NCBI RefSeq assembly: GCF_965230805.1
Contig: NZ_OZ246019.1
Location: 4,154,001 to 4,218,000, forward strand
Direction: 5' to 3'
Source of the DNA: Marinifilum sp965230805
GTDB taxonomy: Bacteria > Bacteroidota > Bacteroidia > Bacteroidales > Marinifilaceae
Length of the DNA: 64,000 nucleotides
Under the pieces are notes generated by a model. It did no database searches and was not told where the DNA came from. It saw only the letters and a program-made list of their open reading frames with translations. Positions 17,388 to 26,883 of this stretch are shown one piece after another (the stretch's first letter is position 1; each line of letters begins with the position of its first letter). The position numbers and the translations under genes were made by a program.

Positions 17388-18818
17388 CTACATTTTTAAT
17401 TTTTTATCGATTTCATCGATCTGACTTTTAAAGCTTCTATCAGTATCCATTAAATTGTTAACGGTTTTACATGCATGTAATACTGTAGCATGATCTTTAT
17501 TACCAATTTGTGATCCTATTGAAGCCAAGGATGCTTTTGTTAATGTTTTTGAAAAATACATTGCAATTTGTCTGGCCTGAACAATTTCTCTCTTTCTTGT
17601 TTTTGCCTGAAGCACATCAATTGGCAGCGAGAAATGATCGCAAACTACTTTCTGGATGTAATCTATAGAAAGTTCGCGTTTTGTATTTTTCACCAATTTA
17701 TCGATAATGTTAGTTGCCAATTCAAGATTCAGTTCTTTTTTATTCAGAGTAGATTGAGCCAGAAGAGAAATTAAAGCTCCTTCTAACTCTCTAACATTAT
17801 TCGTAACATTACTGGCAATGTATTCAATAACATCCATATTCAGTACAATGCCATCTTTGTAGGCTTTCTGTTGAAGAATTCTAACTCTTGTATCATAGTC
17901 TGGATTTTGAAGATCAGCAGACAAACCCCATTTAAACCTCGATAATAATCTGTTTTCCATACCTTTCAATTCAATCGGAGCTTTATCGGATGTAAGAATT
18001 AATTGCTTACCTGATTGATGCAAGTGATTGAAAATATGAAAGAATGTATTCTGTGTTTTTTCTTTACCTGCCAATTCCTGAATGTCATCAATAATTAAGA
18101 CATCAATCATTTGGTAGAAGTGGAGAAAATCATTCTTGTTATTATTACGAATTGCCTCGGTAAATTGAGTCTGGAATTTATTCGCACTAACATAAAGCAC
18201 AGTCTTGTCTTGATACAATTCTTTTGTTTTTAACCCAATTGCTTGTGCCAGGTGAGTTTTACCTAAACCTGAATCTCCATACAATACTAATGGGTTAAAT
18301 GCGGTGCCACCCGGATTTTCGGCAACTGCAGTTCCTGCCGATCTTGCTAACCTGTTGCAATCTCCCTCAATAAAGTTATTGAATGAGTAATCAGGATTAA
18401 GCTGAGAATCAATGTGTAATTTTTTTATTCCTGGAATGACAAACGGGTTTCTAATGGTTTGTTCTTCTTTATCAGTTGGTAAATTAACTGGGCGATTTTT
18501 GGTATTCGCAGGGTTATTACCAGGAACAACCACCGAAATAGGCTTTGAATTTGCAATGTGATTATTTTCCATCACAACATTGTATTCCAACTTTGCGTTA
18601 TTACCGATTTCTTTACGCAAGGTTTTTCGCAGAATATCAATGTATTGTTCTTCCAGATATTCATAGAAGAAATGACTTGGTACTTGCAATGTCAAGACTT
18701 GCTTCTCCAAGTTCAAAGGCACGATTGGTTCAAACCATGTTTTGAAGCTAATTGGAGGAACATTGTCTTTTATTACAGCCAAGCAATTATTCCAAACCTG
18801 GAAGTGATTATTATTCAT
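17388..18818 (-). CDS. dnaA: Chromosomal replication initiator DnaA
   Basis: The 476-residue protein has all four DnaA domains: N-terminal interaction domain (about 1-80), a linker (about 85-140), AAA+ ATPase with Walker A GDSGLGKTHLAQAIG and Walker B VLIIDDIQELAGKEKTQ, and the C-terminal DNA-binding domain with KDHATVLHACKTV. It binds DnaA boxes and opens oriC. A leader of about 190 nt precedes it; a -7 match TATCTTTG lies at 19007-19014 on the minus strand, and a 12-bp palindrome TTGCATATGCAA at 18859-18870 sits close to the start. No DnaA-box cluster was seen nearby, so oriC may be elsewhere. Confidence 0.97.
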   Translation of the reverse strand: MNNNHFQVWNNCLAVIKDNVPPISFKTWFEPIVPLNLEKQVLTLQVPSHFFYEYLEEQYIDILRKTLRKEIGNNAKLEYNVVMENNHIANSKPISVVVPGNNPANTKNRPVNLPTDKEEQTIRNPFVIPGIKKLHIDSQLNPDYSFNNFIEGDCNRLARSAGTAVAENPGGTAFNPLVLYGDSGLGKTHLAQAIGLKTKELYQDKTVLYVSANKFQTQFTEAIRNNNKNDFLHFYQMIDVLIIDDIQELAGKEKTQNTFFHIFNHLHQSGKQLILTSDKAPIELKGMENRLLSRFKWGLSADLQNPDYDTRVRILQQKAYKDGIVLNMDVIEYIASNVTNNVRELEGALISLLAQSTLNKKELNLELATNIIDKLVKNTKRELSIDYIQKVVCDHFSLPIDVLQAKTRKREIVQARQIAMYFSKTLTKASLASIGSQIGNKDHATVLHACKTVNNLMDTDRSFKSQIDEIDKKLKM

Positions 18819-19209
18819 TTCTATTTCAGTGTTTTAAAAAATTCGGGTGTGTCAATTTTTGCATATGCAAGATTGTGAAAAAAAAATAGAAAAAAAAATT
18901 ATTTTCCTATTGCTTTTTTGAAAAGAATGTGTATCCTACTATTAATCTGTGATACAGAAACGAAAAAAAAATGAAATTTTTCAAAGTGCAGAAAATCAAC
19001 TACATACAAAGATATATTTTTTAAAGGCCTGACTTTTAGTAGGTTTCTATGACATGCTATTCTATCTCAAAATATTGATTAGAATAAGATTAATACATAT
19101 CATAACAATGAACCTGTTAAGTGTTAGATAAGGGTCGAGCAACATGTTAATAGCTTATTGAATTATAAGGTTCGTAAATTAACTATAATGGCATGAGTTA
19201 AATTAGAAA
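18819..19209. other. Intergenic, 391 bp, between dnaA and the MCE gene
   Basis: It holds the dnaA leader with a -7 match at 19007-19014 (minus strand) and the palindrome TTGCATATGCAA at 18859-18870. No TTATCCACA-type DnaA box, tRNA or other gene was recognised. Confidence 0.5.
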
Positions 19210-20436
19210 TTAATTCTCTGGCGTTATTTTAATAATAAACGCATCAGGAAAATCTGCTTTGATTCTCTTAAGTTTCCTAATAATTTCTTTATAGTTTTGC
19301 GTATCTTCCAGAGTGTATTTATATACACCATTATAATAAACTTCCTTAATTTTTTTATACCCTTTAAATACCTGGTCATTTAACTCAACTTGAGATTTGG
19401 AAGATAGTATTTGAATTCTGTAATGGGTTTGTTTTTCTTTATCTAACTTCTTTTTGGTTTGATTTGAATTCATGTAAAACGTTTTTCCTGTATCAAATAA
19501 AGAAAAATGCAAGTATTTTTTAGGGTTGTTCTTTAGATCAATCATTAGGTTGGTTAAGCTATTCGAGGCAGCTTCCAAATTCATATACAAGGTGTCATTG
19601 TTTACAAGCATTCCCATAGATCCTTCACCAGAGTTAATTTTTTTCAAAATTTCGTTAGATTGTTCCAATGCCAGTTTAGCGTTGGTAATAGTCTGAGCAA
19701 TTTCAACAGCTTTTAATGAATCGCTTAAGGATGAAAAATTGCCAAGTATATTCGAGATATTCTTGTTGTTTTGTTTTAGGTTGCTTGTAATGGAATCTAC
19801 ATTAGAGATGATATTCTCCATATGAGTCTTTTGTCCTGTTACAATTGTATCAAGCGTTCCGGAGGTGTTTTCAAGTTTCTGAAAAGTTTGTTCTATGCTG
19901 CTAAAGCTACGGGTAAGGTTTTCTCGGGTGTCTTCATTAAATATGTACTGAATTACCGAAAGAACAGAGTCGACGCTGGACATCAGGTTTTCTGCTTTCT
20001 TTTTTAAAGGTAACATTTGCATGCTAACTTGTTCTTTAAGATCACCTTCAATGCTTCCCGATAGCGTATCACCTGTTTGTAAGAGGTTTTTTGAATTACC
20101 CGGGATTAATTTAATTTCTTTTGTTCCCATTATATCAGAGCTCACAATTCGAGCTTCGGTATCGTTGGGTAATTGAAATTCGTCTGAAATGGAAAATTCA
20201 ACAATTAGGTTTTCTGCTTTAGGACTAAACTCTATCGACTTAATTTGCCCTATTTTAAAGCCACGAAGAGTAACAGGACTTGAGTTTTTTAAACCGTCCA
20301 CTCTTTCATATTTGGCGCAAAAAGTTTGCTCGGATGTAAGCAGATTAAATCCTTTTAAGAAATTAATACCCCAAATAAGTATTACAATAGCACCTATAAT
20401 TACTAAACCTATTATGGCATCTTTTGATATTTTCAT
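19210..20436 (-). CDS. MCE (MlaD-like) protein with C-terminal SPOR-like domain
   Basis: The 408-residue protein has one N-terminal membrane helix (AIIGLVIIGAIVILIWGINFL) and an MCE domain (about residues 35-120; YERVDGLKNSSPVTLRGFKIGQI). A long helical region follows (about 135-300). These features identify an MlaD-type substrate-binding protein of a lipid-transfer system between the membranes. Unusually, the last 70 residues (from HYRIQILSSKSQ) resemble the C-terminus of the adjacent amidase, which looks SPOR-like and may bind septal peptidoglycan. It follows the amidase gene by about 63 nt on the same strand, so the two are probably one operon. No MlaE or MlaF gene is in the window. Confidence 0.85.
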   Translation of the reverse strand: MKISKDAIIGLVIIGAIVILIWGINFLKGFNLLTSEQTFCAKYERVDGLKNSSPVTLRGFKIGQIKSIEFSPKAENLIVEFSISDEFQLPNDTEARIVSSDIMGTKEIKLIPGNSKNLLQTGDTLSGSIEGDLKEQVSMQMLPLKKKAENLMSSVDSVLSVIQYIFNEDTRENLTRSFSSIEQTFQKLENTSGTLDTIVTGQKTHMENIISNVDSITSNLKQNNKNISNILGNFSSLSDSLKAVEIAQTITNAKLALEQSNEILKKINSGEGSMGMLVNNDTLYMNLEAASNSLTNLMIDLKNNPKKYLHFSLFDTGKTFYMNSNQTKKKLDKEKQTHYRIQILSSKSQVELNDQVFKGYKKIKEVYYNGVYKYTLEDTQNYKEIIRKLKRIKADFPDAFIIKITPEN

Positions 20437-20499
20437 ACGAACTTTGTTAAATCTGTGTGTTGTACGACGGAATAATTAGTTTGTTTAATGTAAAACTAA

Positions 20500-21648
20500 T
20501 CATGTTTTTTGAAGTTCTTTAGCTTTTGAAAGAGAAATTCGTTTCCCATTATAGAAAGCCACTACAAAACAGTCGTTTATTTTTTTTCGAATGACTCTTT
20601 GAAGTTTGAGTATTTCGTTATAATCCGTTGTAGATCCGACTGTATATTTATAGATCCCATCTATTTTTCTTTCCTTTATATCGTTTAAGTTCTTAAAGGT
20701 TCTTGAATTTAATGGAATCTGTTTTGAAGACGACTTTATTTGAATACAATATTCAACTTCTTTAGTATTCTTTTCTTCACCAATTACTTTTTCTATAATC
20801 TTTTCGTTTTCCTCTTGTTTACTCAAAACTACACTGGTTTGCTCAATTTTATCTTTATAAGCTCTAAATGCTCTAAAGATAGCACTGGCTAGATAATCTT
20901 GTCCTTGGGTGGTTTTAAGAAACTTTTCCTCAGTGGGGTTCGAAATAAAGCCAACCTCCACCAAAATGGAAGGCATGCTAACTTGCTTTAGTACCCAAAA
21001 ACCTGCTTCGCGAACGCCTCTGGAGTGACGCCCAACTCTGTGCTTAAACTGGTGTTCAGTCAGTTCAGCCATACTAATGCTTTTATCTCGATTCACGCCT
21101 TGCATCAAATTGAAAATGATATAAGAAGCAGGGTTCTTAGGGTCGAAACCTTCATATTTTGTTGACCAATCATCTTCGTATTGCATTACAGCATTTTCCT
21201 TCATTGCTACGGCAAGATTTTCTTCAGTTTTGTGCAAACCTAAAGTATAAGTCTCAGTTCCTCTAATTCTGGAGTTGTGGTTTGCATTGGCATGAATGGA
21301 TATAAATAAATCGGCTTTGTTCTTATTTGCAATTTCTGATCTCTTATTTAATGGAATAAAAACATCAGTTTTTCTGGTATACACAACCTTTACACCAGGG
21401 AAATATTTTTCGATGTAGCCACCTAATTTCAATGAAATATTTAATACGATATCCTTTTCACGTGATGATTTACCTAATGCACCAGGATCTCTTCCTCCAT
21501 GTCCTGCATCAATCACAACGGTTTTTATGTGGTATGACTCATCTTGTGCATATAGTCTTTTGCCAAAACAGAAAGTTGTAATCGATAGCAATAATAACAA
21601 TGATGTTCTTGTAAATAATCGTGTTATAATTTTATGGGTGATAATGTT
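20500..21648 (-). CDS. N-acetylmuramoyl-L-alanine amidase with SPOR-like C-terminus
   Basis: After a signal peptide the 382-residue protein carries an Amidase_3 zinc domain: VVIDAGHGGRDPGALG, SREKDIVLNI, ADLFISIHANAN and ILVEVGFISNPTEEKFL, giving the zinc His/Glu ligands and catalytic Glu. It cleaves the MurNAc-L-Ala bond during cell separation or turnover. The last 80 residues (from YCIQIKSSSKQIPLNSRTF) match the C-terminus of the neighbouring MCE protein and resemble a SPOR module. The ATG at 21648 is chosen over a TTG at 21690. Confidence 0.9.
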   Translation of the reverse strand, partial: NIITHKIITRLFTRTSLLLLLSITTFCFGKRLYAQDESYHIKTVVIDAGHGGRDPGALGKSSREKDIVLNISLKLGGYIEKYFPGVKVVYTRKTDVFIPLNKRSEIANKNKADLFISIHANANHNSRIRGTETYTLGLHKTEENLAVAMKENAVMQYEDDWSTKYEGFDPKNPASYIIFNLMQGVNRDKSISMAELTEHQFKHRVGRHSRGVREAGFWVLKQVSMPSILVEVGFISNPTEEKFLKTTQGQDYLASAIFRAFRAYKDKIEQTSVVLSKQEENEKIIEKVIGEEKNTKEVEYCIQIKSSSKQIPLNSRTFKNLNDIKERKIDGIYKYTVGSTTDYNEILKLQRVIRKKINDCFVVAFYNGKRISLSKAKELQKT

Positions 21649-21811
21649 CATTAGACAAATTTCATAAAAGAACTTAAAAAATGTTTTCAAGTTCGTTTCG
21701 ATTAGGGATTATAGTACTTTTATTTGTATTTTTGGCGACCTAAGCTTGAGCTGAGAATTTAATTCCAGATCAAGAATTAATCAGAACTCTTACAAAAATA
21801 ACAGATATAAA

Positions 21812-24448
21812 TTGCAATTGAAATTACTACAAAAGGTTTTTACTCTTTTCATTGGAGCGGTACTACCATTGAATATATTTGCATTTGGGAATTATACGTC
21901 GGATTACTCCGTTAAATTAAGTACTGACATTAATTTTACTTTATCCGATACCATAGTGAATGATCGGCTGGTACTTCAGTTAGATAGCACGAAAGTGACA
22001 GCAACTGATTCTTTGGAAACAGATTCAACAAAAACTGAGAAACCTCTTTTTGAAACAGTTGTAGAATATAATTGCGATGATACCATTGTTTTTTCTTTAA
22101 CTGGTCAGCAAGTATTCTTAAGTAAGAATGCCTTTGTAAAATATGGGCAAACCGAGTTAAAGGCTTATTATATAGAGCTGGATCTTGAAAAGAAACAGGC
22201 TTATGCCTATGGAATTCAGGATACAACTGGCAAATATATTTTTACCCCCGAGTTTAAAGACGGATCAGAAGAATTTACCTGCAAAGAGCTGAAGTATAAT
22301 TTTGATACAGGCAAAGGTTTGGTTAACGAGGTAATAACCGAGCAGGAAGGTGGCTTTGTGCATAGCGAGATTACTAAAAAAATTAATGATAAAGTATTCT
22401 ATCTTCGAAATGGTAAATACACAACTTGTAATCACGAGCATCCGCACTACTATATAAGGATGACAAAAGCCAAAATGATAAAGGGGGATAAAATTATTTC
22501 AGGCCCTTTGCATTTGGTAATAGAAGATGTGCCTTTGCCGGTTGGATTGCCTTTTGCTTTATTTCCTTTTAGCTCTACCTATTCATCGGGGATTATTGTT
22601 CCAAGCTATGGAGAAGAGCAGAGGAGAGGTTTTAACCTTCGAGGTGGTGGATATTATTGGGCGATTAATGAATATATGGACTTATCAGTTACAGGAGATA
22701 TTTTCTCCAATGGCTCTTGGGGTTCATATATCCAATCGAAATATAAGAGCAGATACCGCTTTAGTGGTACTTTGCAAGGTGAATACCACTTTAACAAGTT
22801 TGGCGATAAGGGGCTTGCTGATTATTACGAAACAACTGATTTTGCCATTCGATGGAATCATTCACAAGATGCAAAGGCAAATCCTTACAGAACTTTTTCG
22901 GCTTCGGTAAATTTTTCTACATCGAATAACGACAGAAATAACTCAACATCGATAAGAGATATTACCAACAACCAAAAGCAATCGAGTATATCATACAGCA
23001 AGAAATGGGCAGATAGTCCGTTTAGTTTAAATGCAAGTTTGCGTCATTCACAAAATAGTCGTGATACAACCATTTCTCTTACCTTGCCAAATATGTCATT
23101 GAATATGACTCAGATTTATCCTTTTAGAGCTAAAGGGAAGAGTACAAATTTGCGCTGGTTCGATAAGGTTGGAGTTAGTTATTCATCAAGATTAGAGAAT
23201 AAAACCAAATCGGGCATGAAAGAAAGTGAGCTGATGAGCTCTTCTTTGCAAAAGGATTGGGAAAATAGCTATGAACATAGTATCCCAATTACTACCAATT
23301 TTAAATTGACAAGAGATTTAACTCTTTCGCCTACCTTAAACTACCGAGGAGTCTTGTATACCCGATCTATTCAACGATACTGGGATCCGGATGCCGACGG
23401 AGGAGATGGAGATGTTCGCACCGATACCATTCAGGGGTTCAGATATGCACACAATTATTCAACAAGTGCATCACTGTCTTTAAGTCCTAAAATTTACGGG
23501 ATGTTTACTTTTAAAGAAACGTCGAAAATTGCAGCCATTCGCCATGTAATGACTCCAAGTATCAGCGTAAGCTATACTCCCGAAATTGGAGTACCCCGAA
23601 GTAAATACTACAGAACCTATTACGATGAAAGGCTAGAGCGAGATGTTGAATACTCTATCTTTCAGGGCATGGGATTTTCAACTCCAACAGGAGCAAAAGA
23701 GGCTGGAAGTATTAATTTAAGTTTGGATAATAATCTTGAAGCCAAAGTGCGTACTGCTAACGATACTACCGGTTTGGAAGATATGAAAAAGGTGAAAATT
23801 CTGGAGAGTTTAAAATTTTCTACTTCATATAATATGTTTGCCGATTCGTTAAACTGGTCGGATATTAGAATGACGGGCAGAACCAAGCTATTTAATAAGA
23901 AGTTAAGTCTGAATTTTAACGGTGGTATTTCTCCCTATAAGCTCAATAATAACAATGTAGTAATTGATGAGTTTGGTCCGCGCTTAACAAGAGCTTCGGT
24001 TGACCTTGGCTTTAGCCTTTCATCAAAAGATTTAAATCCCAATACAAAAGAAAGCAGTGGGGATACCGAGGAAGATCAGCCCGAGAAATGGCGCGATCCG
24101 CGTTATGTAGATTTTGATATCCCCTGGTCCTTTACTGTTGACTATGGTTGGACCTATTCAAAACCCAGAGACAGAAAGAATATCGATCAGAATATGGGCA
24201 TTAGCGGACAGTTTAGTTTAACTCCAAAATGGAAGCTTAGCTTCTCGGCAAATTATGATTTTAGCGATAAAGAAGTTACAGGTACACAATTTACCATTAC
24301 AAGAGATCTGCATTGCTGGAAAATGTCATTCAATACCATTCCGTTTGGTACTTATCAGTCGTATAATTTCATGATTAATGTTGATTCATCCATATTACAA
24401 GATTTAAAATACGAGAAGAAACAAGCTTGGCAGGACGTACAGTTCTAA
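21812..24448 (+). CDS. lptD: LPS-assembly outer-membrane protein LptD
   Basis: The 878-residue protein has an N-terminal signal region (LFIGAVLPLNIFAFG), an OstA-like domain at the N-terminus (about residues 80-220) and a long C-terminal beta-barrel rich in alternating hydrophobic strands ending in aromatic-terminated strands. This is the LptD-like layout of Bacteroidota, which inserts LPS into the outer leaflet. No ATG exists near the start: the frame opens at TTG 21812, and a second in-frame TTG at 21818 is possible. It is divergent from the amidase gene. A barrel sequence is weakly conserved, so the name rests mainly on architecture. Confidence 0.8.
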   Translation: MQLKLLQKVFTLFIGAVLPLNIFAFGNYTSDYSVKLSTDINFTLSDTIVNDRLVLQLDSTKVTATDSLETDSTKTEKPLFETVVEYNCDDTIVFSLTGQQVFLSKNAFVKYGQTELKAYYIELDLEKKQAYAYGIQDTTGKYIFTPEFKDGSEEFTCKELKYNFDTGKGLVNEVITEQEGGFVHSEITKKINDKVFYLRNGKYTTCNHEHPHYYIRMTKAKMIKGDKIISGPLHLVIEDVPLPVGLPFALFPFSSTYSSGIIVPSYGEEQRRGFNLRGGGYYWAINEYMDLSVTGDIFSNGSWGSYIQSKYKSRYRFSGTLQGEYHFNKFGDKGLADYYETTDFAIRWNHSQDAKANPYRTFSASVNFSTSNNDRNNSTSIRDITNNQKQSSISYSKKWADSPFSLNASLRHSQNSRDTTISLTLPNMSLNMTQIYPFRAKGKSTNLRWFDKVGVSYSSRLENKTKSGMKESELMSSSLQKDWENSYEHSIPITTNFKLTRDLTLSPTLNYRGVLYTRSIQRYWDPDADGGDGDVRTDTIQGFRYAHNYSTSASLSLSPKIYGMFTFKETSKIAAIRHVMTPSISVSYTPEIGVPRSKYYRTYYDERLERDVEYSIFQGMGFSTPTGAKEAGSINLSLDNNLEAKVRTANDTTGLEDMKKVKILESLKFSTSYNMFADSLNWSDIRMTGRTKLFNKKLSLNFNGGISPYKLNNNNVVIDEFGPRLTRASVDLGFSLSSKDLNPNTKESSGDTEEDQPEKWRDPRYVDFDIPWSFTVDYGWTYSKPRDRKNIDQNMGISGQFSLTPKWKLSFSANYDFSDKEVTGTQFTITRDLHCWKMSFNTIPFGTYQSYNFMINVDSSILQDLKYEKKQAWQDVQF

Positions 24449-24476
24449 ACCATTATAAAAAGTAAAGTATAAATTA

Positions 24477-24497
24477 ACGTGAGTTCGACGTAAAATT
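24477..24497 (+). repeat. Orphan MITE terminal repeat
   Basis: ACGTGAGTTCGACGTAAAATT matches the terminal inverted repeat of the three MITE copies, but neither the internal sequence nor an opposite end follows; the DNA runs straight into a terminator hairpin. Confidence 0.7.
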
Positions 24498-24526
24498 AGA
24501 GTCGCATGTTTTGTGGCTCTTTTTTT
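24498..24526 (+). terminator. Intrinsic terminator after lptD
   Basis: AGAGTCGCA and TGTGGCTCT form a 9-bp stem (with G-T pairs) around TGTTT, followed by a run of six T. It overlaps the stop codon of the convergent pabA/trpG-type gene. Confidence 0.75.
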
Positions 24527-25091
24527 AGGACAGAATCCAATTTTTTAAGATCAGATTTCCCTTTTCTGTCAGGATAGATTCCGGATGAAACTGAACTCCG
24601 CACAGATCCAATTCTTTGTGGCGAATCGACATGATTACATTGTTTTCGTCGGTTGAGGTAATCATTAAGCACGAAGGAAATCGCTCCTTGCAAACGGCCC
24701 AGGAATGATACCTGCCTGATTTAAAATTGCTATATATATCTTTAAACAAAATTTCAGAGGAATCATGAATGATGGTAGTCTTTGGAATTCCATGCACAAT
24801 ATTTGGCAAGTTATAGATTTGTGCCCCAAAATACTCAGCAATATATTGCATGCCTAAACATACACCAAGAATAGCTTTTTGTTTAGCATACTTATCAAGA
24901 ATTTCTCCCATAATTTTTACTTCGGAAGGCAAACCCGGCCCGGGCGAAAAAATAATACGATCACATATTTCCAAATATTCCCAATTGATACGGTCGTTTC
25001 GCATGACAATACACTCCTTACAATATTGTTCTACAATATGCGACAGATTATATGTGAAAGAATCGTAATTATCTATTATAGCTATTCTCAT
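24525..25091 (-). CDS. Anthranilate/aminodeoxychorismate synthase glutamine amidotransferase subunit
   Basis: The 188-residue protein is a class I glutamine amidotransferase: IIDNYDSFTYNL at the N-terminus, SPGPGLP, the nucleophile motif GVCLGMQ (Cys about residue 78) and FHPES with the catalytic His-Glu pair. It supplies ammonia to chorismate-using enzymes (TrpG in tryptophan or PabA in folate synthesis). No trpE or pabB neighbour is present, so the pathway cannot be fixed; standing alone is more usual for PabA. It is convergent with lptD. Confidence 0.92.
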   Translation of the reverse strand: MRIAIIDNYDSFTYNLSHIVEQYCKECIVMRNDRINWEYLEICDRIIFSPGPGLPSEVKIMGEILDKYAKQKAILGVCLGMQYIAEYFGAQIYNLPNIVHGIPKTTIIHDSSEILFKDIYSNFKSGRYHSWAVCKERFPSCLMITSTDENNVIMSIRHKELDLCGVQFHPESILTEKGNLILKNWILS

Positions 25092-25163
25092 TAATGCTTT
25101 TTTCTTTTAACTTTGAAGCCGCAAAATAAATGAATTTTTAACAAATACTTATTAATAACAGAA

Positions 25164-25541
25164 ATGAAAAAGTGCATTAATTCAGAAAAAGCGCCTAAGG
25201 CAATCGGACCATATAGCCAGGCCGTAGAAGCAAACGGAACCTTGTATATTTCGGGACAGCTTCCTGTTGATGTTGCTACCGGAAAATTTGTTGATGGTGG
25301 TATTAAGGAGCAAACCGAGCAGGTAATGAAAAATATTGGTTACATCCTTGAGGAAGCTGGTTATAGCTATAAAGATGTAGTTAAATCTACTTGTTTGTTA
25401 AGCGATATTTCGAACTTTGTGGCAATGAACGAAGTTTATGCCGAATATTACAAAGAAGATTGCCCGGCACGTGCGGCATTTGCTGTTAAGGATCTTCCTT
25501 TGGGAGCTTTGGTCGAGATTGAAACCATTGCCGTAAAATAA
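25164..25541 (+). CDS. ridA: RidA family enamine/imine deaminase
   Basis: The 125-residue protein is full length for RidA: APKAIGPYSQAVEANGTLYISGQLPVD, DISNFVAMNEVYAEYYKEDCPARAAFAV and PLGALVEIETIA. The conserved Arg in CPARAAF binds the substrate carboxylate. RidA hydrolyses reactive enamines such as 2-aminoacrylate made by PLP enzymes. It is divergent from the amidotransferase gene and closed by a strong terminator. Confidence 0.95.
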   Translation: MKKCINSEKAPKAIGPYSQAVEANGTLYISGQLPVDVATGKFVDGGIKEQTEQVMKNIGYILEEAGYSYKDVVKSTCLLSDISNFVAMNEVYAEYYKEDCPARAAFAVKDLPLGALVEIETIAVK

Positions 25542-25565
25542 TAAATCAAGCTAATAAAATATATG

Positions 25566-25600
25566 AAAGGCTGTCAATTCGAAATTGGCAGCCTTTTGTT
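25566..25600 (+). terminator. Intrinsic terminator after ridA
   Basis: AAAGGCTG and CAGCCTTTT close a stem of about 14 bp with one mismatch, and a T-rich tract follows at 25593-25605. Confidence 0.8.
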
Positions 25601-26040
25601 TTTTTATGGATATAAGAACTAACTGCCCTTTGATACCGGTTTTATTATCAAACCAGTATTAAGTGGTTTTATGAGTTAGGAGAGGGGTAAAGGCAAGAAT
25701 TTTAAGCATAGCCTTTACTGCGCCATTATCTTTAAAAGTAGAATAAGCTCAAAAGAACAAAAGAAGGAAACCCATTTCGTGCTAGTTCTTTTAATCGTTA
25801 AGCTGATGTAACAGATCCTTCCTAAGCATCGATCGCTTAGCTTGCCATCCTTAGTGCTTGTATTTAAGCAGTATCTGGTTAAGATATCCGATTCCCTAAA
25901 AGCTTATTTATGTCAGATGCTTATTGATTTCCTTGTTTAATAACCTTATTGCTGATAAAGGCTTAAAGATCTGATGTAATTGGTAATAGACGAGCGCTTT
26001 GTAAAAGTGAAATGCCGGTGATGTGTTGTTAATCTTATCA
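25601..26040. other. Intergenic before the 21-bp array
   Basis: No gene was recognised. Two inverted repeats are visible: ATACCGGTTT/AAACCAGTAT near 25632-25658 (one mismatch) and CTAAGC/GCTTAG around ATCGATC near 25824-25842. Neither is followed by a T-run. Confidence 0.5.
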
Positions 26041-26049
26041 ATATAAAAA

Positions 26050-26345
26050 CTAAGTAGCCCCAACGGAAAGCCTCAACCGAGCGGCGGAATACTGTAACCG
26101 AGCAGCGGAAAACCTTAACCGAGCAGCAGAAAATGATAACCAAGTAAACCAAAAGGATAATCGAGCAGCGGAATATCTCAAGCCTTTTACAAAGAATAAT
26201 AAGCAAGCAAGAATGATTGGTATTTTTGCATACTAATATAATAACCGATTAGCGGAAGAGGACAACACAGTAGCGGACAATAATAAGCTTTAGCCGGAAT
26301 ACCATAATCATCAGGCGGAATACCATAACCTATCTGCGGAATACA
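26050..26345 (+). repeat. Degenerate 21-bp tandem repeats
   Basis: Units of exactly 21 bp follow the form TAACCGAGCAGCGGAAnAnnn, best kept between 26095 and 26178 and again between 26241 and 26345, with a break between. The GCGGAA block is the most constant part. Because 21 is a multiple of three, one plus-strand frame (about 26065-26225) reads a repeated heptapeptide (NRAAENL, NRAAEND, NRAAEYL), but it has no start codon. The minus strand also has a frame with a heptad pattern. It may be a coding relic or non-coding structural repeat. Confidence 0.75.
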
Positions 26346-26883
26346 ATAGTATGTCTTCATGTACTGGTAAGCATATCATGATAAATGATAACTGGGCAAC
26401 CACAAAGAAAAATACCTTAAGGGGATATCACGATAAGTCTTTAGATAAGATAAACTATTTAGCAAACAGTTTTTATAATGTAGGTGTTAATTAAAATATA
26501 ATACGAAGTAAATGTAAATAAGCAACGGCAAAAGGCAATACAATAGCCCGAATCACTGAATTTGCTTTTAAAATCATGACATATATAATGTAAAATTTTT
26601 TTGGGCTGTTTTATGGCTTAACTCCTACGCCAAATCATTAATGGTAAAGTAACAAATAGGCTAATTATAATATTTAAGAATTTATATTATCCTGATGAAT
26701 CTTAATAGGCTGTATTTACAGGGCTTATGCGACGAATTCCTTTAAAAACAAGATATAAAGATCTTTAATACGATAGAAAAAATGTGGGATTGTTTGAAAA
26801 TAATTAAAAAATTATTTGCACATAATAACAAGAGTTCCTAATTTCATGCCATATTATTAGTATTACTTAAATAAAATTATAAA

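Noticed and set aside
18819..19209. oriC next to dnaA
   Set aside because: No cluster of TTATCCACA-type boxes or A/T 13-mers was seen. In this phylum dnaA often lies away from oriC.
24477..24497. Fourth complete MITE
   Set aside because: Only one terminal repeat is present. The following bases form a terminator, and no second end occurs within 300 bp.
25946..26206. 86-residue minus-strand protein
   Set aside because: The frame reads the 21-bp repeats backwards, and its composition (FRCSV-type heptads) reflects the repeat rather than a known protein.
26050..26345. CRISPR array or coding gene
   Set aside because: The units are contiguous 21-mers without unique spacers, and the repeated-heptad frames lack a start codon or ribosome-binding site.
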